DNA of 64,000 nucleotides, taken from assembly GCA_002419465.1 (NCBI GenBank), contig DIGE01000002.1, forward strand, positions 54,727 through 118,726, written 5' to 3'. A program made the translations under genes and the position numbers. Source of the stretch: Geobacter sp. UBA5730 (lineage in GTDB: Bacteria; Desulfobacterota; Desulfuromonadia; Geobacterales; Pseudopelobacteraceae). Shown piece after piece: positions 1 to 7,499 of the stretch. Below the pieces are notes generated by a model. That model did no database searches, had not been told where the DNA came from, and saw nothing but the letters and a program-made list of their open reading frames with translations. The stretch's first letter is position 1. Every line of letters starts with the position of its first letter.

Positions 1-558
1 GGCCACCTGAAAGCCGAGGCCGGTGTGCACCGTCTGGTGCGGCTATCCCCCTTTGACAGTAACAACCGCCGCCACACCTCCTTTGCATCGGTGTTCGTGT
101 TTCCTGAGATCGAAGAGGAGGAGATCGATATCCGCATCTCGGAATCGGACCTGCGGGTGGACACCTACCGTTCCAGCGGGGCCGGTGGCCAGCACGTCAA
201 CACCACCGACTCGGCGGTGCGGATCACCCACCTCCCCACCAACACCGTAGTGGCCTGCCAGAGTGAGCGCAGCCAGATCCTGAACCGCGCCACCGCCATG
301 AAGGTGCTGCGGGCCAAGCTCTATGAACGTGAACTTGCCGATCGCAACAGCAAGGCCGCCGAGATCGCCGGTGAGAAGAAGGAGATCGGCTGGGGCAGCC
401 AGATACGTTCCTACGTGCTGCACCCCTACAAGATGGTCAAGGATCTGCGGACCGGGGTGGAGTCGGGCAACCCGGATGCCGTGCTGGACGGGGCGCTGGA
501 TGACTTTGTGATCCCGTTTCTGATGGGCGTGCGACGCGATGTCAAGGATGAGGATTAA
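1..558 (+). CDS. prfB: Peptide chain release factor 2, C-terminal part (partial)
   Basis: The reading frame is open from base 1, so the 5' end lies outside the window; 185 residues remain. The GGQ tripeptide, in the context SSGAGGQHVN, is the class I release-factor motif that enters the ribosomal peptidyl transferase centre and triggers peptide release. The following segment (TDSAVRITHLPT) and the C-terminal helix (PDAVLDGALDDFVIPFL) are typical of RF2/RF1. RF2 rather than RF1 is inferred from the C-terminal sequence; the stop-codon recognition loop and the programmed frameshift site of prfB are not in view. The next gene begins a few bases after its stop. Confidence 0.93.
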   Translation, partial: GHLKAEAGVHRLVRLSPFDSNNRRHTSFASVFVFPEIEEEEIDIRISESDLRVDTYRSSGAGGQHVNTTDSAVRITHLPTNTVVACQSERSQILNRATAMKVLRAKLYERELADRNSKAAEIAGEKKEIGWGSQIRSYVLHPYKMVKDLRTGVESGNPDAVLDGALDDFVIPFLMGVRRDVKDED

Positions 559-562
559 GACT

Positions 563-1432
563 ATGCAACGATATGGACATCTGCTGGTGATTGCCGTCCT
601 GCTGTCCGGCCTGAACGCTGCCACCGGTTGCGCCACGCCAGCCGGCAACCGTGGCAACACAAGTCTGACCGGCACCGGCGTCAAGTATGGCAAGGGAGTC
701 AACCGGCTGGGCCATGCCATCCAGATGGGCGCTTTTTCTGAGGTAAAAAACGCCGAACGATTCACCGCCATGCTGCAAGCCAAAGGGATCGAGGCGTTCT
801 ACTTCCGCAAGGACACAGGCATCTACGCGGTGCGCTTCGGCGATTTCCCCAGCAAGGCAAAGGCCCGGGCAGCGGCTCAACGACTGGTCCACGACGGCCT
901 GATCAACAGCTACTACATTGCGCCGCCCAACGAGGTGGTCTTTACCTCGCCCAAACCGGTACGTGGCAGCACCGACACCCGTCTCCCCTCCTATCAGGCG
1001 GCAAAACCGCCGGAGATCCAAGAGCCACGGCCTGCCAGCAAACCCGGCGTCGAGCGTGATATGGGCTTCATCGCTGCCCGTACCGCCGAGCGGTTTGTGG
1101 GGATCCCTTACCAGTGGGGCGGTGACACCGTGGTGGAGGGGCTGGATTGCAGCGGTTTTGTGCGGGCGGTCTACAACCTGTGCGGAGTCAGCATTCCCCG
1201 CACCTCGCGGGAACAATACAAGGCCGGTTCGCCGATTGCCAAGGATGACCTGAAGGATGGCGACCTGATCTTTTTCGGCGCGTCCGAGACATCCATCAAC
1301 CATGTCGGTATCTATGTCGGCAACGGCAAGTTCGTCCACGCTCCCAAACGGGGTGAGGATATCAAGACCGCCGCCATTGACGAATCCTATTTCGAACGTC
1401 GCTTTGTCGGTGCACGACGTTATTTCCACTAA
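563..1432 (+). CDS. Lipoprotein with SPOR and NlpC/P60 domains
   Basis: A 289-residue predicted secreted lipoprotein. The signal peptide ends in LNAATGC, a plausible lipobox. Residues about 50-125 resemble a SPOR (septal peptidoglycan-binding) repeat (IQMGAFSEVKNAERFTAML). The C-terminal 130 residues are an NlpC/P60 cysteine peptidase domain: catalytic Cys in GLDCSGFVRAVYNLC, His in NHVGIYVG, third polar residue near FVHAP. Such enzymes cut peptide stems of the cell wall. I chose the ATG at 563 because a GAGG lies 9 bases upstream; ATGs at 539 and 548 overlap prfB and lack a well-spaced Shine-Dalgarno. Confidence 0.85.
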   Translation: MQRYGHLLVIAVLLSGLNAATGCATPAGNRGNTSLTGTGVKYGKGVNRLGHAIQMGAFSEVKNAERFTAMLQAKGIEAFYFRKDTGIYAVRFGDFPSKAKARAAAQRLVHDGLINSYYIAPPNEVVFTSPKPVRGSTDTRLPSYQAAKPPEIQEPRPASKPGVERDMGFIAARTAERFVGIPYQWGGDTVVEGLDCSGFVRAVYNLCGVSIPRTSREQYKAGSPIAKDDLKDGDLIFFGASETSINHVGIYVGNGKFVHAPKRGEDIKTAAIDESYFERRFVGARRYFH

Positions 1433-1446
1433 GCAGGAGCCTGACC

Positions 1447-2688
1447 ATGGCAGTTATCAGACCGTTCCAAGCACTCCGCCCGCCGATCCACCTGGCCTCT
1501 CTGGTGGCGGCCCTGCCCTATGACGTGATGGATGTGGAGGAAGCCCGCAGCATGGCCGGGGCCAATGCCGATTCATTCCTGCATATTTCCCGCCCTGAGA
1601 TCGACCTGCCGGCAACGGTGGATCCCCATGACGAAGAGGTGCATCGCCAGGGCAAGCAGAATCTGGATGCATTCCTGAACCGGCGGGTTCTGCTGCAGGA
1701 TCCGGCCCCCTGTTACTATATCTACCGTCAGCGGATGGGCGCCATTGTCCAGACCGGCCTGGTGGCTTGTGCCGCCGTGGACGATTATCAGTCCGGCGTG
1801 ATCAAGAAACATGAGCATACCCGGGCCGACAAGGAAGAGGATCGGGTCAAGCATATCGCCACCCTGGATGCCAACGACGAGCCGGTCTTCTACATCTTTC
1901 GCAGCAATCCTGCCGTGGAGGAGATTCTGGCCAGCGCCGTGTATGAACCGCCGGAGTATCATTTTACCACCCCGGACGGGGTTTCCCACAGCCTGTGGGT
2001 GGTGGCTGATCAGGCCCTGATTACCCATCTGACCGGTCTGTTTGCCGAGATCCCCACCCTGTACGTAGCTGACGGTCATCATCGCAGTGCTGCGGCAGCA
2101 CGGGTACGTGACCTGCGCAAGGCAGCCAACCCCGCCCATACCGGTGATGAGGAGTACAACTTCTTTCTGACCGTGATCTTCCCGGAGAGTCAGCTGAACA
2201 TCATGCCGTATAACCGGGTGGTCAAAGACCTGCAGGGTCGTTCTGCAGCCGAATTTCTGAAGGCGCTGGAACCGGTCTTTGATATGAGCCCTGTACCTGC
2301 GGCGGTCAGCCCCACTGCGCGGCACAGCTTCGGCATGTACCTGGCCGGCGCCTGGTATCGCTTGCAGGCAAAACCCAATCTGTTTGACGAAGATTCAACC
2401 GTTTCGCGACTGGATGTCTCAATCCTGCAGAACCATCTGCTGCACCCAATTCTGGGAATAGAAAATCCACGTACCGACAAACGGATCAGTTTTGTCGGGG
2501 GCATCCGCGGGGTTCAAGAGCTGGAGCGACTCGTAACTGGCGGTGAATACGCCGTGGCCTTTTCGATGTACCCCACCGCCATCTCCGAGCTGATGGATCT
2601 GGCGGACGATGACCAGATCATGCCACCGAAATCCACCTGGTTTGAGCCGAAGCTGCGCAGTGGCCTGTTCGTTCACCTGTTGTCGTAA
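1447..2688 (+). CDS. DUF1015 family protein
   Basis: A 413-residue cytoplasmic protein matching the DUF1015 family: N-terminal PFQALRPP, the internal KKHEHTRADKEEDR stretch, and the central YVADGHHRSAAA motif, which resembles a ParB/sulfiredoxin-type catalytic signature. The family has been linked by context to serine or phosphoserine metabolism, but no activity is shown here. AGGAG lies a few bases before the ATG. It follows the NlpC/P60 gene by 14 bases and is probably cotranscribed. Confidence 0.85.
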   Translation: MAVIRPFQALRPPIHLASLVAALPYDVMDVEEARSMAGANADSFLHISRPEIDLPATVDPHDEEVHRQGKQNLDAFLNRRVLLQDPAPCYYIYRQRMGAIVQTGLVACAAVDDYQSGVIKKHEHTRADKEEDRVKHIATLDANDEPVFYIFRSNPAVEEILASAVYEPPEYHFTTPDGVSHSLWVVADQALITHLTGLFAEIPTLYVADGHHRSAAAARVRDLRKAANPAHTGDEEYNFFLTVIFPESQLNIMPYNRVVKDLQGRSAAEFLKALEPVFDMSPVPAAVSPTARHSFGMYLAGAWYRLQAKPNLFDEDSTVSRLDVSILQNHLLHPILGIENPRTDKRISFVGGIRGVQELERLVTGGEYAVAFSMYPTAISELMDLADDDQIMPPKSTWFEPKLRSGLFVHLLS

Positions 2689-2741
2689 GAAGCGGTCTTT
2701 TTCCGTGATAGCTGCGTAAGTCTTCTGGAGGGTTGTGCTTT

Positions 2742-3206
2742 ATGCGTTACTGGCTCTTCAAGTCGGAACCGTCCTGTTTCTCCTTCCAGGACCTGCGGAA
2801 CCGTCCCAACGCCACCGAGCACTGGGACGGCGTACGCAACTTCCAGGCTCGCAACTTCCTGCGGGACGATATCAAAACTGGCGACCGGGTGCTGTTCTAC
2901 CACAGCTCTATCCCGGAACCGGCCATCGTGGGGCTCTGCACGGTGATGCGGCAGGGTTACCCGGACCATACCGCCCTCGATCCGGCCAGCGATCACTTCG
3001 ATCCCAAGGCCTCCCCTGACAAACCGGTTTGGTACATGGTGGACGTACAGGCCGACCAGCCGTTACCGCACGCAGTACCACTGGCAGTGATCCGCCAGCA
3101 CCCCCTGCCTGGCGACATGCCGCTGCTCAACCGCAGCCGGCTTTCGATTCAACCGCTCACCTCAGAGCAGTACCATATTCTGATTCAGCTGGGAGGCCTG
3201 TCATGA
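2742..3206 (+). CDS. EVE domain protein
   Basis: A 154-residue single-domain EVE protein (thymocyte nuclear protein 1-like, PUA-like fold): starts MRYWLFKSEP, then HWDGVRNFQARNFLR and DRVLFYHS, all family hallmarks. EVE domains bind modified bases in DNA or RNA; the target here is unknown. The start at 2742 is set by GGAGGG ending 9 bases upstream. The TGA overlaps the ATG of the next gene (ATGA), so translation is probably coupled. Confidence 0.85.
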   Translation: MRYWLFKSEPSCFSFQDLRNRPNATEHWDGVRNFQARNFLRDDIKTGDRVLFYHSSIPEPAIVGLCTVMRQGYPDHTALDPASDHFDPKASPDKPVWYMVDVQADQPLPHAVPLAVIRQHPLPGDMPLLNRSRLSIQPLTSEQYHILIQLGGLS

Positions 3207-4189
3207 TGCTGCGCTGCCTGCACCTGTTTCTGACTTTTTTTGTCGTGACCTCTCCAGTACAGGCAGCACAACGCGAGCTAACCATCTTCAGTGACGGCAG
3301 GCTGGTGGAGATCGAGACAACCGTCAATAAAGGGCTCGCAGAACTGGCCTTGCCGGCACCGATTCGTGATGGCACACTGCGGGTCAAAGCACTGGGCGGC
3401 GGCAGCATCGGCCGAGTGGAACTGATACCGTTCAGACTGTCTGACAAACTGCAAAAAGAACTGGACGGTCTGCAGGAACAGAAAAACCGCCAGGAAGACC
3501 GCTTGAAAGCCCTGGAAACCCGCGAGGGCATCTTTGAGGCAGCAGCCAAATCGCAGAGCTCAAAGGCTCCGCGCAAGACCAAGACCAACCCCGATCCGCT
3601 GGCTTCGGTCCGCCAGGGCACCGACTTTGCCATTGCCCAGCTGGAGGCGGTCTTTACGGCCCGCCGCCGTAGTGAGCAGGAATTGAAACGAATCACCGCC
3701 CGCATTGCTCAACTCCATAAAAACTCTGGAGGCGGTCCCACCGTCAGGGCAGAAGTCACGCCGGGCACCACCCGGGTCAGGGTTGCTGCCGTACTGTCCG
3801 ACAACGGCTGGCGTCCACGCTATGAGCTGCGCCTGACTGGCAACGGATCTGCAACTGCTGTACTGATCCAGTTGGCCGAGGTAGACGGCCTGCTGACCGG
3901 CTTCAGCGCCAGGGTCGCCCCTGCATCCTTGACCGCCGGCCCCCCCGAACAGACCTACCCGCTGCTGCCTGGCCCGGCCACACGGCTGGCAACCTGGCAG
4001 CTACCGATAGAACACGAACGGGTCACTGCCGGTCCGCTACCCAGCTTCACCGTCACCCTGAAAAACACCGCTACCGGGCCGTTGCCAGGAGGACTGGTAG
4101 CGGTCTATAGCCAGGATGAATACCTGGGTACCGTCACACTCCCCGCAACTGTGGCCAACGCCGTACTGCCCATCACCAACCGTCCCTGA
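3203..4189 (+). CDS. Secreted MuiA-like (DUF4140/DUF4139-type) protein, short
   Basis: A 328-residue protein with a signal peptide (MMLRCLHLFLTFFVVTSPVQA). The N-terminal segment (LTIFSDGRLVEIETTVNKGLAELALP) resembles DUF4140. A charged coiled coil spans about residues 85-180, and a beta-rich tail with GWRPRYELRL resembles the start of DUF4139. Members of the mucoidy-inhibitor MuiA family are usually 500-600 residues, so this is a short variant. The ATG overlaps the EVE-gene stop and is preceded by GGGAGG. Family assignment is from pattern only; cellular role unknown. Confidence 0.6.
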   Translation: MMLRCLHLFLTFFVVTSPVQAAQRELTIFSDGRLVEIETTVNKGLAELALPAPIRDGTLRVKALGGGSIGRVELIPFRLSDKLQKELDGLQEQKNRQEDRLKALETREGIFEAAAKSQSSKAPRKTKTNPDPLASVRQGTDFAIAQLEAVFTARRRSEQELKRITARIAQLHKNSGGGPTVRAEVTPGTTRVRVAAVLSDNGWRPRYELRLTGNGSATAVLIQLAEVDGLLTGFSARVAPASLTAGPPEQTYPLLPGPATRLATWQLPIEHERVTAGPLPSFTVTLKNTATGPLPGGLVAVYSQDEYLGTVTLPATVANAVLPITNRP

Positions 4190-4193
4190 CACA

Positions 4194-4233
4194 ACAAGGG
4201 GCCGTCCTCCCCATCGAGAAGACAGCCCCTTGT
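4194..4233. terminator. Bidirectional terminator-like hairpin
   Basis: A perfect 9-bp stem (ACAAGGGGC / GCCCCTTGT) sits between the convergent MuiA-like gene and ppiC. It could end transcripts from both sides, although the following T-runs are short. Confidence 0.6.
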
Positions 4234-4255
4234 GTGTTTCACAACGGCCGGACAA

Positions 4256-5254
4256 CTATTTCAGATACATCTCGATCTTGGCCGCCTTTTTGGCAGTATC
4301 CAGAGCAGCATTGACCTGCTCACCGATCTTGCGCTGCTTGAGGCTGGTCTCGATCCGGCCCTTCAGGGCGTCAAAGGGCATCTTATCCTTAGCCCGCTTT
4401 TCAGTCACCTTGATGATGTGATACCCGAACTGGGTTTCCACCACGCCGCTCACCTCACCCGGCTTCATGGCCCATGCAGCGTCCTCAAACGGCTTGACCA
4501 TCTGACCTTTGCTGAAGTAGCCCAGGTCGCCACCTTGCTTGTTACTCGGGCAGCCTGAGTTATCCTTGGCCAGCTTGGCAAAATCAGCACCGGCTTTCAC
4601 CTGCTTCAAAAGTTCGTCGGCCTTGGCGCGGGCCTTCTGTTTATCGTCAGCGCTAGCCTTCGAATCAACGGTAATCAAAATGTGGCTGGCCCGTACCTGC
4701 TCCGGCATGGTGAAGGTTTCGGGATTCTTGTCGTAGAACTCCCTGATCTCCTGTTCCGTCACCTTTATCTTGGATGCGATGGTTTGCTCAATATGGTTCT
4801 CAATGACCACATTGCGGCGGATCAGCTCCCGCAACTCCTTCTCGTTCAGTCCTTGCTGGTCCAGTCCCTTGCGGAACTCATCCTCTGTCTTGAAACGCCC
4901 CTTCAAACGGGTGATCGTTTCATCCACCTTTTTGTCCATATCCGCTACCGGGGTCTTCTGGCCAAGTTGGTACATCAGTTCGGCAGAGATCAATTGATTC
5001 AGCACAAACTGCTGAGCCTCCTGCTCTTTACCCGGCGGAACCTGGGCGCCACCCTGTGCGGCGGACAGGGCCTTGTAGGCCTTGGCAAAATCAGCAGCCG
5101 CGATCGGCACACCATTCACCCGCGCCACAGGGTCGGAAAGCGCTTTAGACGCAGCAACCGGCATTTTTTTTGGGGTAAGCTCGACTGCAAGACAGACAGC
5201 AGGCGTCAACATGGCAATCGTCACAAGAGCGCTAAAAAAACGTTGCAGGTTCAT
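4256..5254 (-). CDS. Periplasmic PpiC/SurA-type peptidyl-prolyl isomerase
   Basis: A 332-residue exported foldase. Signal peptide MNLQRFFSALVTIAMLTPAVCLA; SurA-like helical N-terminal domain about residues 40-175; parvulin rotamase domain about 185-285 (VRASHILI, GGDLGYFSKGQMVKPFEDAAW, QFGYHIIKV); C-terminal helical extension. It would assist folding of outer-membrane or periplasmic proteins by cis/trans isomerisation of prolyl bonds. The start at 5254 has AAGGAG 11 bases upstream and yields a clean signal peptide; an in-frame extension to 5305 does not. It is a single-gene unit, divergent from the response regulator. Confidence 0.9.
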   Translation of the reverse strand: MNLQRFFSALVTIAMLTPAVCLAVELTPKKMPVAASKALSDPVARVNGVPIAAADFAKAYKALSAAQGGAQVPPGKEQEAQQFVLNQLISAELMYQLGQKTPVADMDKKVDETITRLKGRFKTEDEFRKGLDQQGLNEKELRELIRRNVVIENHIEQTIASKIKVTEQEIREFYDKNPETFTMPEQVRASHILITVDSKASADDKQKARAKADELLKQVKAGADFAKLAKDNSGCPSNKQGGDLGYFSKGQMVKPFEDAAWAMKPGEVSGVVETQFGYHIIKVTEKRAKDKMPFDALKGRIETSLKQRKIGEQVNAALDTAKKAAKIEMYLK

Positions 5255-5348
5255 AAGAGCTACTTCTCCTTTGGGATGAATAGAGACACTGCTTTTGTAT
5301 AACATGACGTCAAAGCCGGAAAAAGCGGAAAATTCGTCAGATTCATTT

Positions 5349-5377
5349 TTGACATTTCAGCCATATTGGGCTAGAGT
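5349..5377 (+). promoter_or_regulatory. Sigma-70-type promoter of the response-regulator gene
   Basis: TTGACA at 5349-5354, a 17-base spacer and TAGAGT at 5372-5377. It lies 60 bases before the response-regulator start, in the gap between divergent genes. Confidence 0.55.
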
Positions 5378-5436
5378 TCTTGCGCGCCGTGCCATCCGGC
5401 ACTGCCCAGAACACTACTCTGGGAGGTAAGGTGTCC

Positions 5437-5796
5437 ATGAAGAAGGTGCTCGTTGTTGACGACAGCCTCTCCGTTGCACGTCAACTTGAAAAGATCATCA
5501 ATGAATCCGGTGATCTCGTCTGCGTCGGCCATGCAAAAAACGGAGCCGAGGCGATTAAAATGAATCACAGCGAAGACCCTGACATTATCTGCATGGACAT
5601 GAACATGCCCGGCATGGACGGTCTGACCGCCCTGCGCAGTCTGGTGGTGCTGGACAAGACTGTCAAGGTCGTAATGGTCACCTCCCTGGGGGGGGTCGGC
5701 GACAAATTCACCGAGGCCCTCAAGCTGGGGGCAAAGAGCGTGATCTCCAAGCCGTTTGAGGCTGAAAACGTGGTGAACATACTGCGGTCTCTGTAA
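5437..5796 (+). CDS. CheY-like single-domain response regulator
   Basis: 119 residues covering one receiver domain and no output domain. Visible features: acidic pair in VVDDS, phospho-acceptor Asp in DIICMDMNMPGMDG, Thr/Ser in VMVTSLG, and the conserved Lys in SVISKPF. A GGGAGGT site precedes the ATG. The next gene, 46 bases downstream, has a CheX-like C-terminus, so the pair may form a phosphorylation/dephosphorylation unit. Input kinase and output are unknown. Confidence 0.88.
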   Translation: MKKVLVVDDSLSVARQLEKIINESGDLVCVGHAKNGAEAIKMNHSEDPDIICMDMNMPGMDGLTALRSLVVLDKTVKVVMVTSLGGVGDKFTEALKLGAKSVISKPFEAENVVNILRSL

Positions 5797-5842
5797 CATC
5801 GGCAGACTGTCGTACGGAAGACCATCAAAGGGGACAAATCCT

Positions 5843-6709
5843 ATGGCGGTAAAATTTTTCGGACAATTTCTGGTAGAACAGGGTGCAGTAACCAACGAAT
5901 CCCTGTTGTATGCCATTGAACTACAGGAACGGACCAACCTCAAACTGGGTGAGATGGCGATGGCCATGGGCTACATTACCGCCCAGGACATTGAACGGGC
6001 CCACGCGGCACAACTTTCAAAGGACATGAAACTGGGCGACCTGCTGGTTGATTTGTCCATTCTTTCCCCTGCCCAGCTGCAAGAGGTGATTGACCGGCAG
6101 AAGGCCACCCACCTCTTTATCGGCGAGGCGCTGGTCAAGGTGGGGGCCCTGACCCCGGATAAGCTGGACAGCTGCCTGGCAGCCTTCAAGGCAGACCAGG
6201 CCCCGTATGTTTCAAACCATATCGATCTGCCTGCCTGGCTGATCACCCCGCAACTCTGTGAGACCGCGGTTGACCTGACCTACAAGCTGATCACCCGGGT
6301 GTTGGGCATCCAGTTCCGGCCCGGTAAATGCCAGGAGGTAAACCTGCTCTCCACCAACCGGATGATTGCCGGCATGGATTTCAGCGGCGATGCCACCGTG
6401 CGCTACCTGCTCTCGGTTTCCGAGGGGCTCCAGAAGACCATTGCCAAGGCCATTCTTAAAGAAGATGATGTTGAAACAGAGTCTGACGAAATCCTCGAGG
6501 ACACGGTTATGGAATTCGTCAACATCATCTGCGGCAACGTGGTGGCCAAGGTCTCCCAGTCGGGTACAAACCTGGAGATCACCCCGCCCGTCACCATCCA
6601 TCCTCCGCAAAGCGGCCTGCCGGTGCCTGACGGTTACCGTGGCCTGCTGTTCCCGATTCATGTCAGCGATGGCGAGGTGATGGAACTGGGACTTCTTATC
6701 AAACAATAG
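5843..6709 (+). CDS. MshEN-like repeat protein with CheX-like domain
   Basis: 288 residues. The first about 125 contain three repeats of the type 'fGq.Lve.g.vt..sl..Ai..Q' (FFGQFLVEQGAVTNESL, KLGDLLVDLSILSPAQL, FIGEALVKVGALTPDKL), resembling the GspE/MshE N-terminal domain, some of which bind cyclic di-GMP. The C-terminal half has the CheX/CheC-type pattern with EDTVMEFVNIICGNVVAKVS; CheX proteins dephosphorylate CheY-P. A GGGGAC site precedes the ATG. The likely partner is the upstream CheY-like protein. c-di-GMP binding is a family-level inference. Confidence 0.7.
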   Translation: MAVKFFGQFLVEQGAVTNESLLYAIELQERTNLKLGEMAMAMGYITAQDIERAHAAQLSKDMKLGDLLVDLSILSPAQLQEVIDRQKATHLFIGEALVKVGALTPDKLDSCLAAFKADQAPYVSNHIDLPAWLITPQLCETAVDLTYKLITRVLGIQFRPGKCQEVNLLSTNRMIAGMDFSGDATVRYLLSVSEGLQKTIAKAILKEDDVETESDEILEDTVMEFVNIICGNVVAKVSQSGTNLEITPPVTIHPPQSGLPVPDGYRGLLFPIHVSDGEVMELGLLIKQ

Positions 6710-6731
6710 TGATTCAGATGTATTGGATGAG

Positions 6732-6760
6732 AAAAGGGCGCCCGGCACGGCGCCCTTTTT
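6732..6760. terminator. Bidirectional intrinsic terminator
   Basis: An 11-bp stem (AAAAGGGCGCC / GGCGCCCTTTT) with a 6-base loop lies between convergent genes and gives T-runs in both directions. The trmN6 stop codon lies inside its right end. Confidence 0.85.
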
Positions 6761-7499
6761 AGTTACCCTGGAACATGGTCTTCAACTCATCCGTATACTG
6801 TTGTTCCTCACCAGACCTGATAATCAACGGCGGCAAGACCTGCAGATCGCTGTTTTTTCTTCCCTTGACAAGTTCCACCAGGAAGACCTTGGCCTCCGCC
6901 CCCGGTGTGCCATGCACCATCCGCAAACGCACCACCGCCAGTTTCTGTGCCGTTGCGGCGATCAGCAGGTCTGCCAAGCGTTCGACATGATGGATCAGGC
7001 AGATCCTGCCTGACGGTTTCACCAGATATTTGGCGGCAGCCAGAAAATCAGCCAGACCGGCGGTGGTCTCATGACGAGCCGCCCGCTTGCCGGGATGCGG
7101 ATTCAAACGACCCCGCCCCTGCTTGTGATAGGGAGGATTGCTGACCACCAGGTCACAGCAGGATACCGGCAGGTACTGCCGGATCTGCAGCACATCAGCA
7201 TGCAGCACCCGCACACGATCTTCCAGTCCGTTCAACCGGACATTCTCACCGGCCAGCCGGGCCGCTCCCTGATCCAGCTCAAACGCGGTCACCCGTGCCC
7301 GCGGCGCCATCCTGGCCAGCACCAACGCGATCACCCCGCAGCCGGTGCCCAGGTCGGCGATCACCTGTTGTGCCGCTGCTCCTGCAAAATCGCACAACAG
7401 CAACGGGTCGAGGGTAAACCGGTAGCCGGCCTTGGGTTGCTGCAGCACCAGATCAAACCGCTTCAGCTCATCCCGGGTCAGGTCAGTATAATCCAGCAT
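6759..7499 (-). CDS. trmN6: TrmN6-type tRNA1(Val) (adenine-37 N6)-methyltransferase
   Basis: A 246-residue SAM-dependent methyltransferase. Motif I is VIADLGTGCGVIALVLA; the N6-adenine methylase signature NPPY is in DLVVSNPPYHKQ. The N-terminal pattern (LKRFDLVLQQPKAGYRFTLDPLLLCDF) matches the YfiC/TrmN6 family, which modifies A37 of tRNA-Val. GGAG precedes the ATG at 7499. The start lies within the 3' end of the YfhO-like gene (17-base overlap), so this housekeeping gene sits at the tail of the glycan operon. Confidence 0.82.
   Translation of the reverse strand: MLDYTDLTRDELKRFDLVLQQPKAGYRFTLDPLLLCDFAGAAAQQVIADLGTGCGVIALVLARMAPRARVTAFELDQGAARLAGENVRLNGLEDRVRVLHADVLQIRQYLPVSCCDLVVSNPPYHKQGRGRLNPHPGKRAARHETTAGLADFLAAAKYLVKPSGRICLIHHVERLADLLIAATAQKLAVVRLRMVHGTPGAEAKVFLVELVKGRKNSDLQVLPPLIIRSGEEQQYTDELKTMFQGN

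Noticed and set aside
3029..3202. Upstream extension of the MuiA-like protein
   Set aside because: The extension lies entirely inside the EVE gene; the ATG at 3203 gives a proper signal peptide and a ribosome site.
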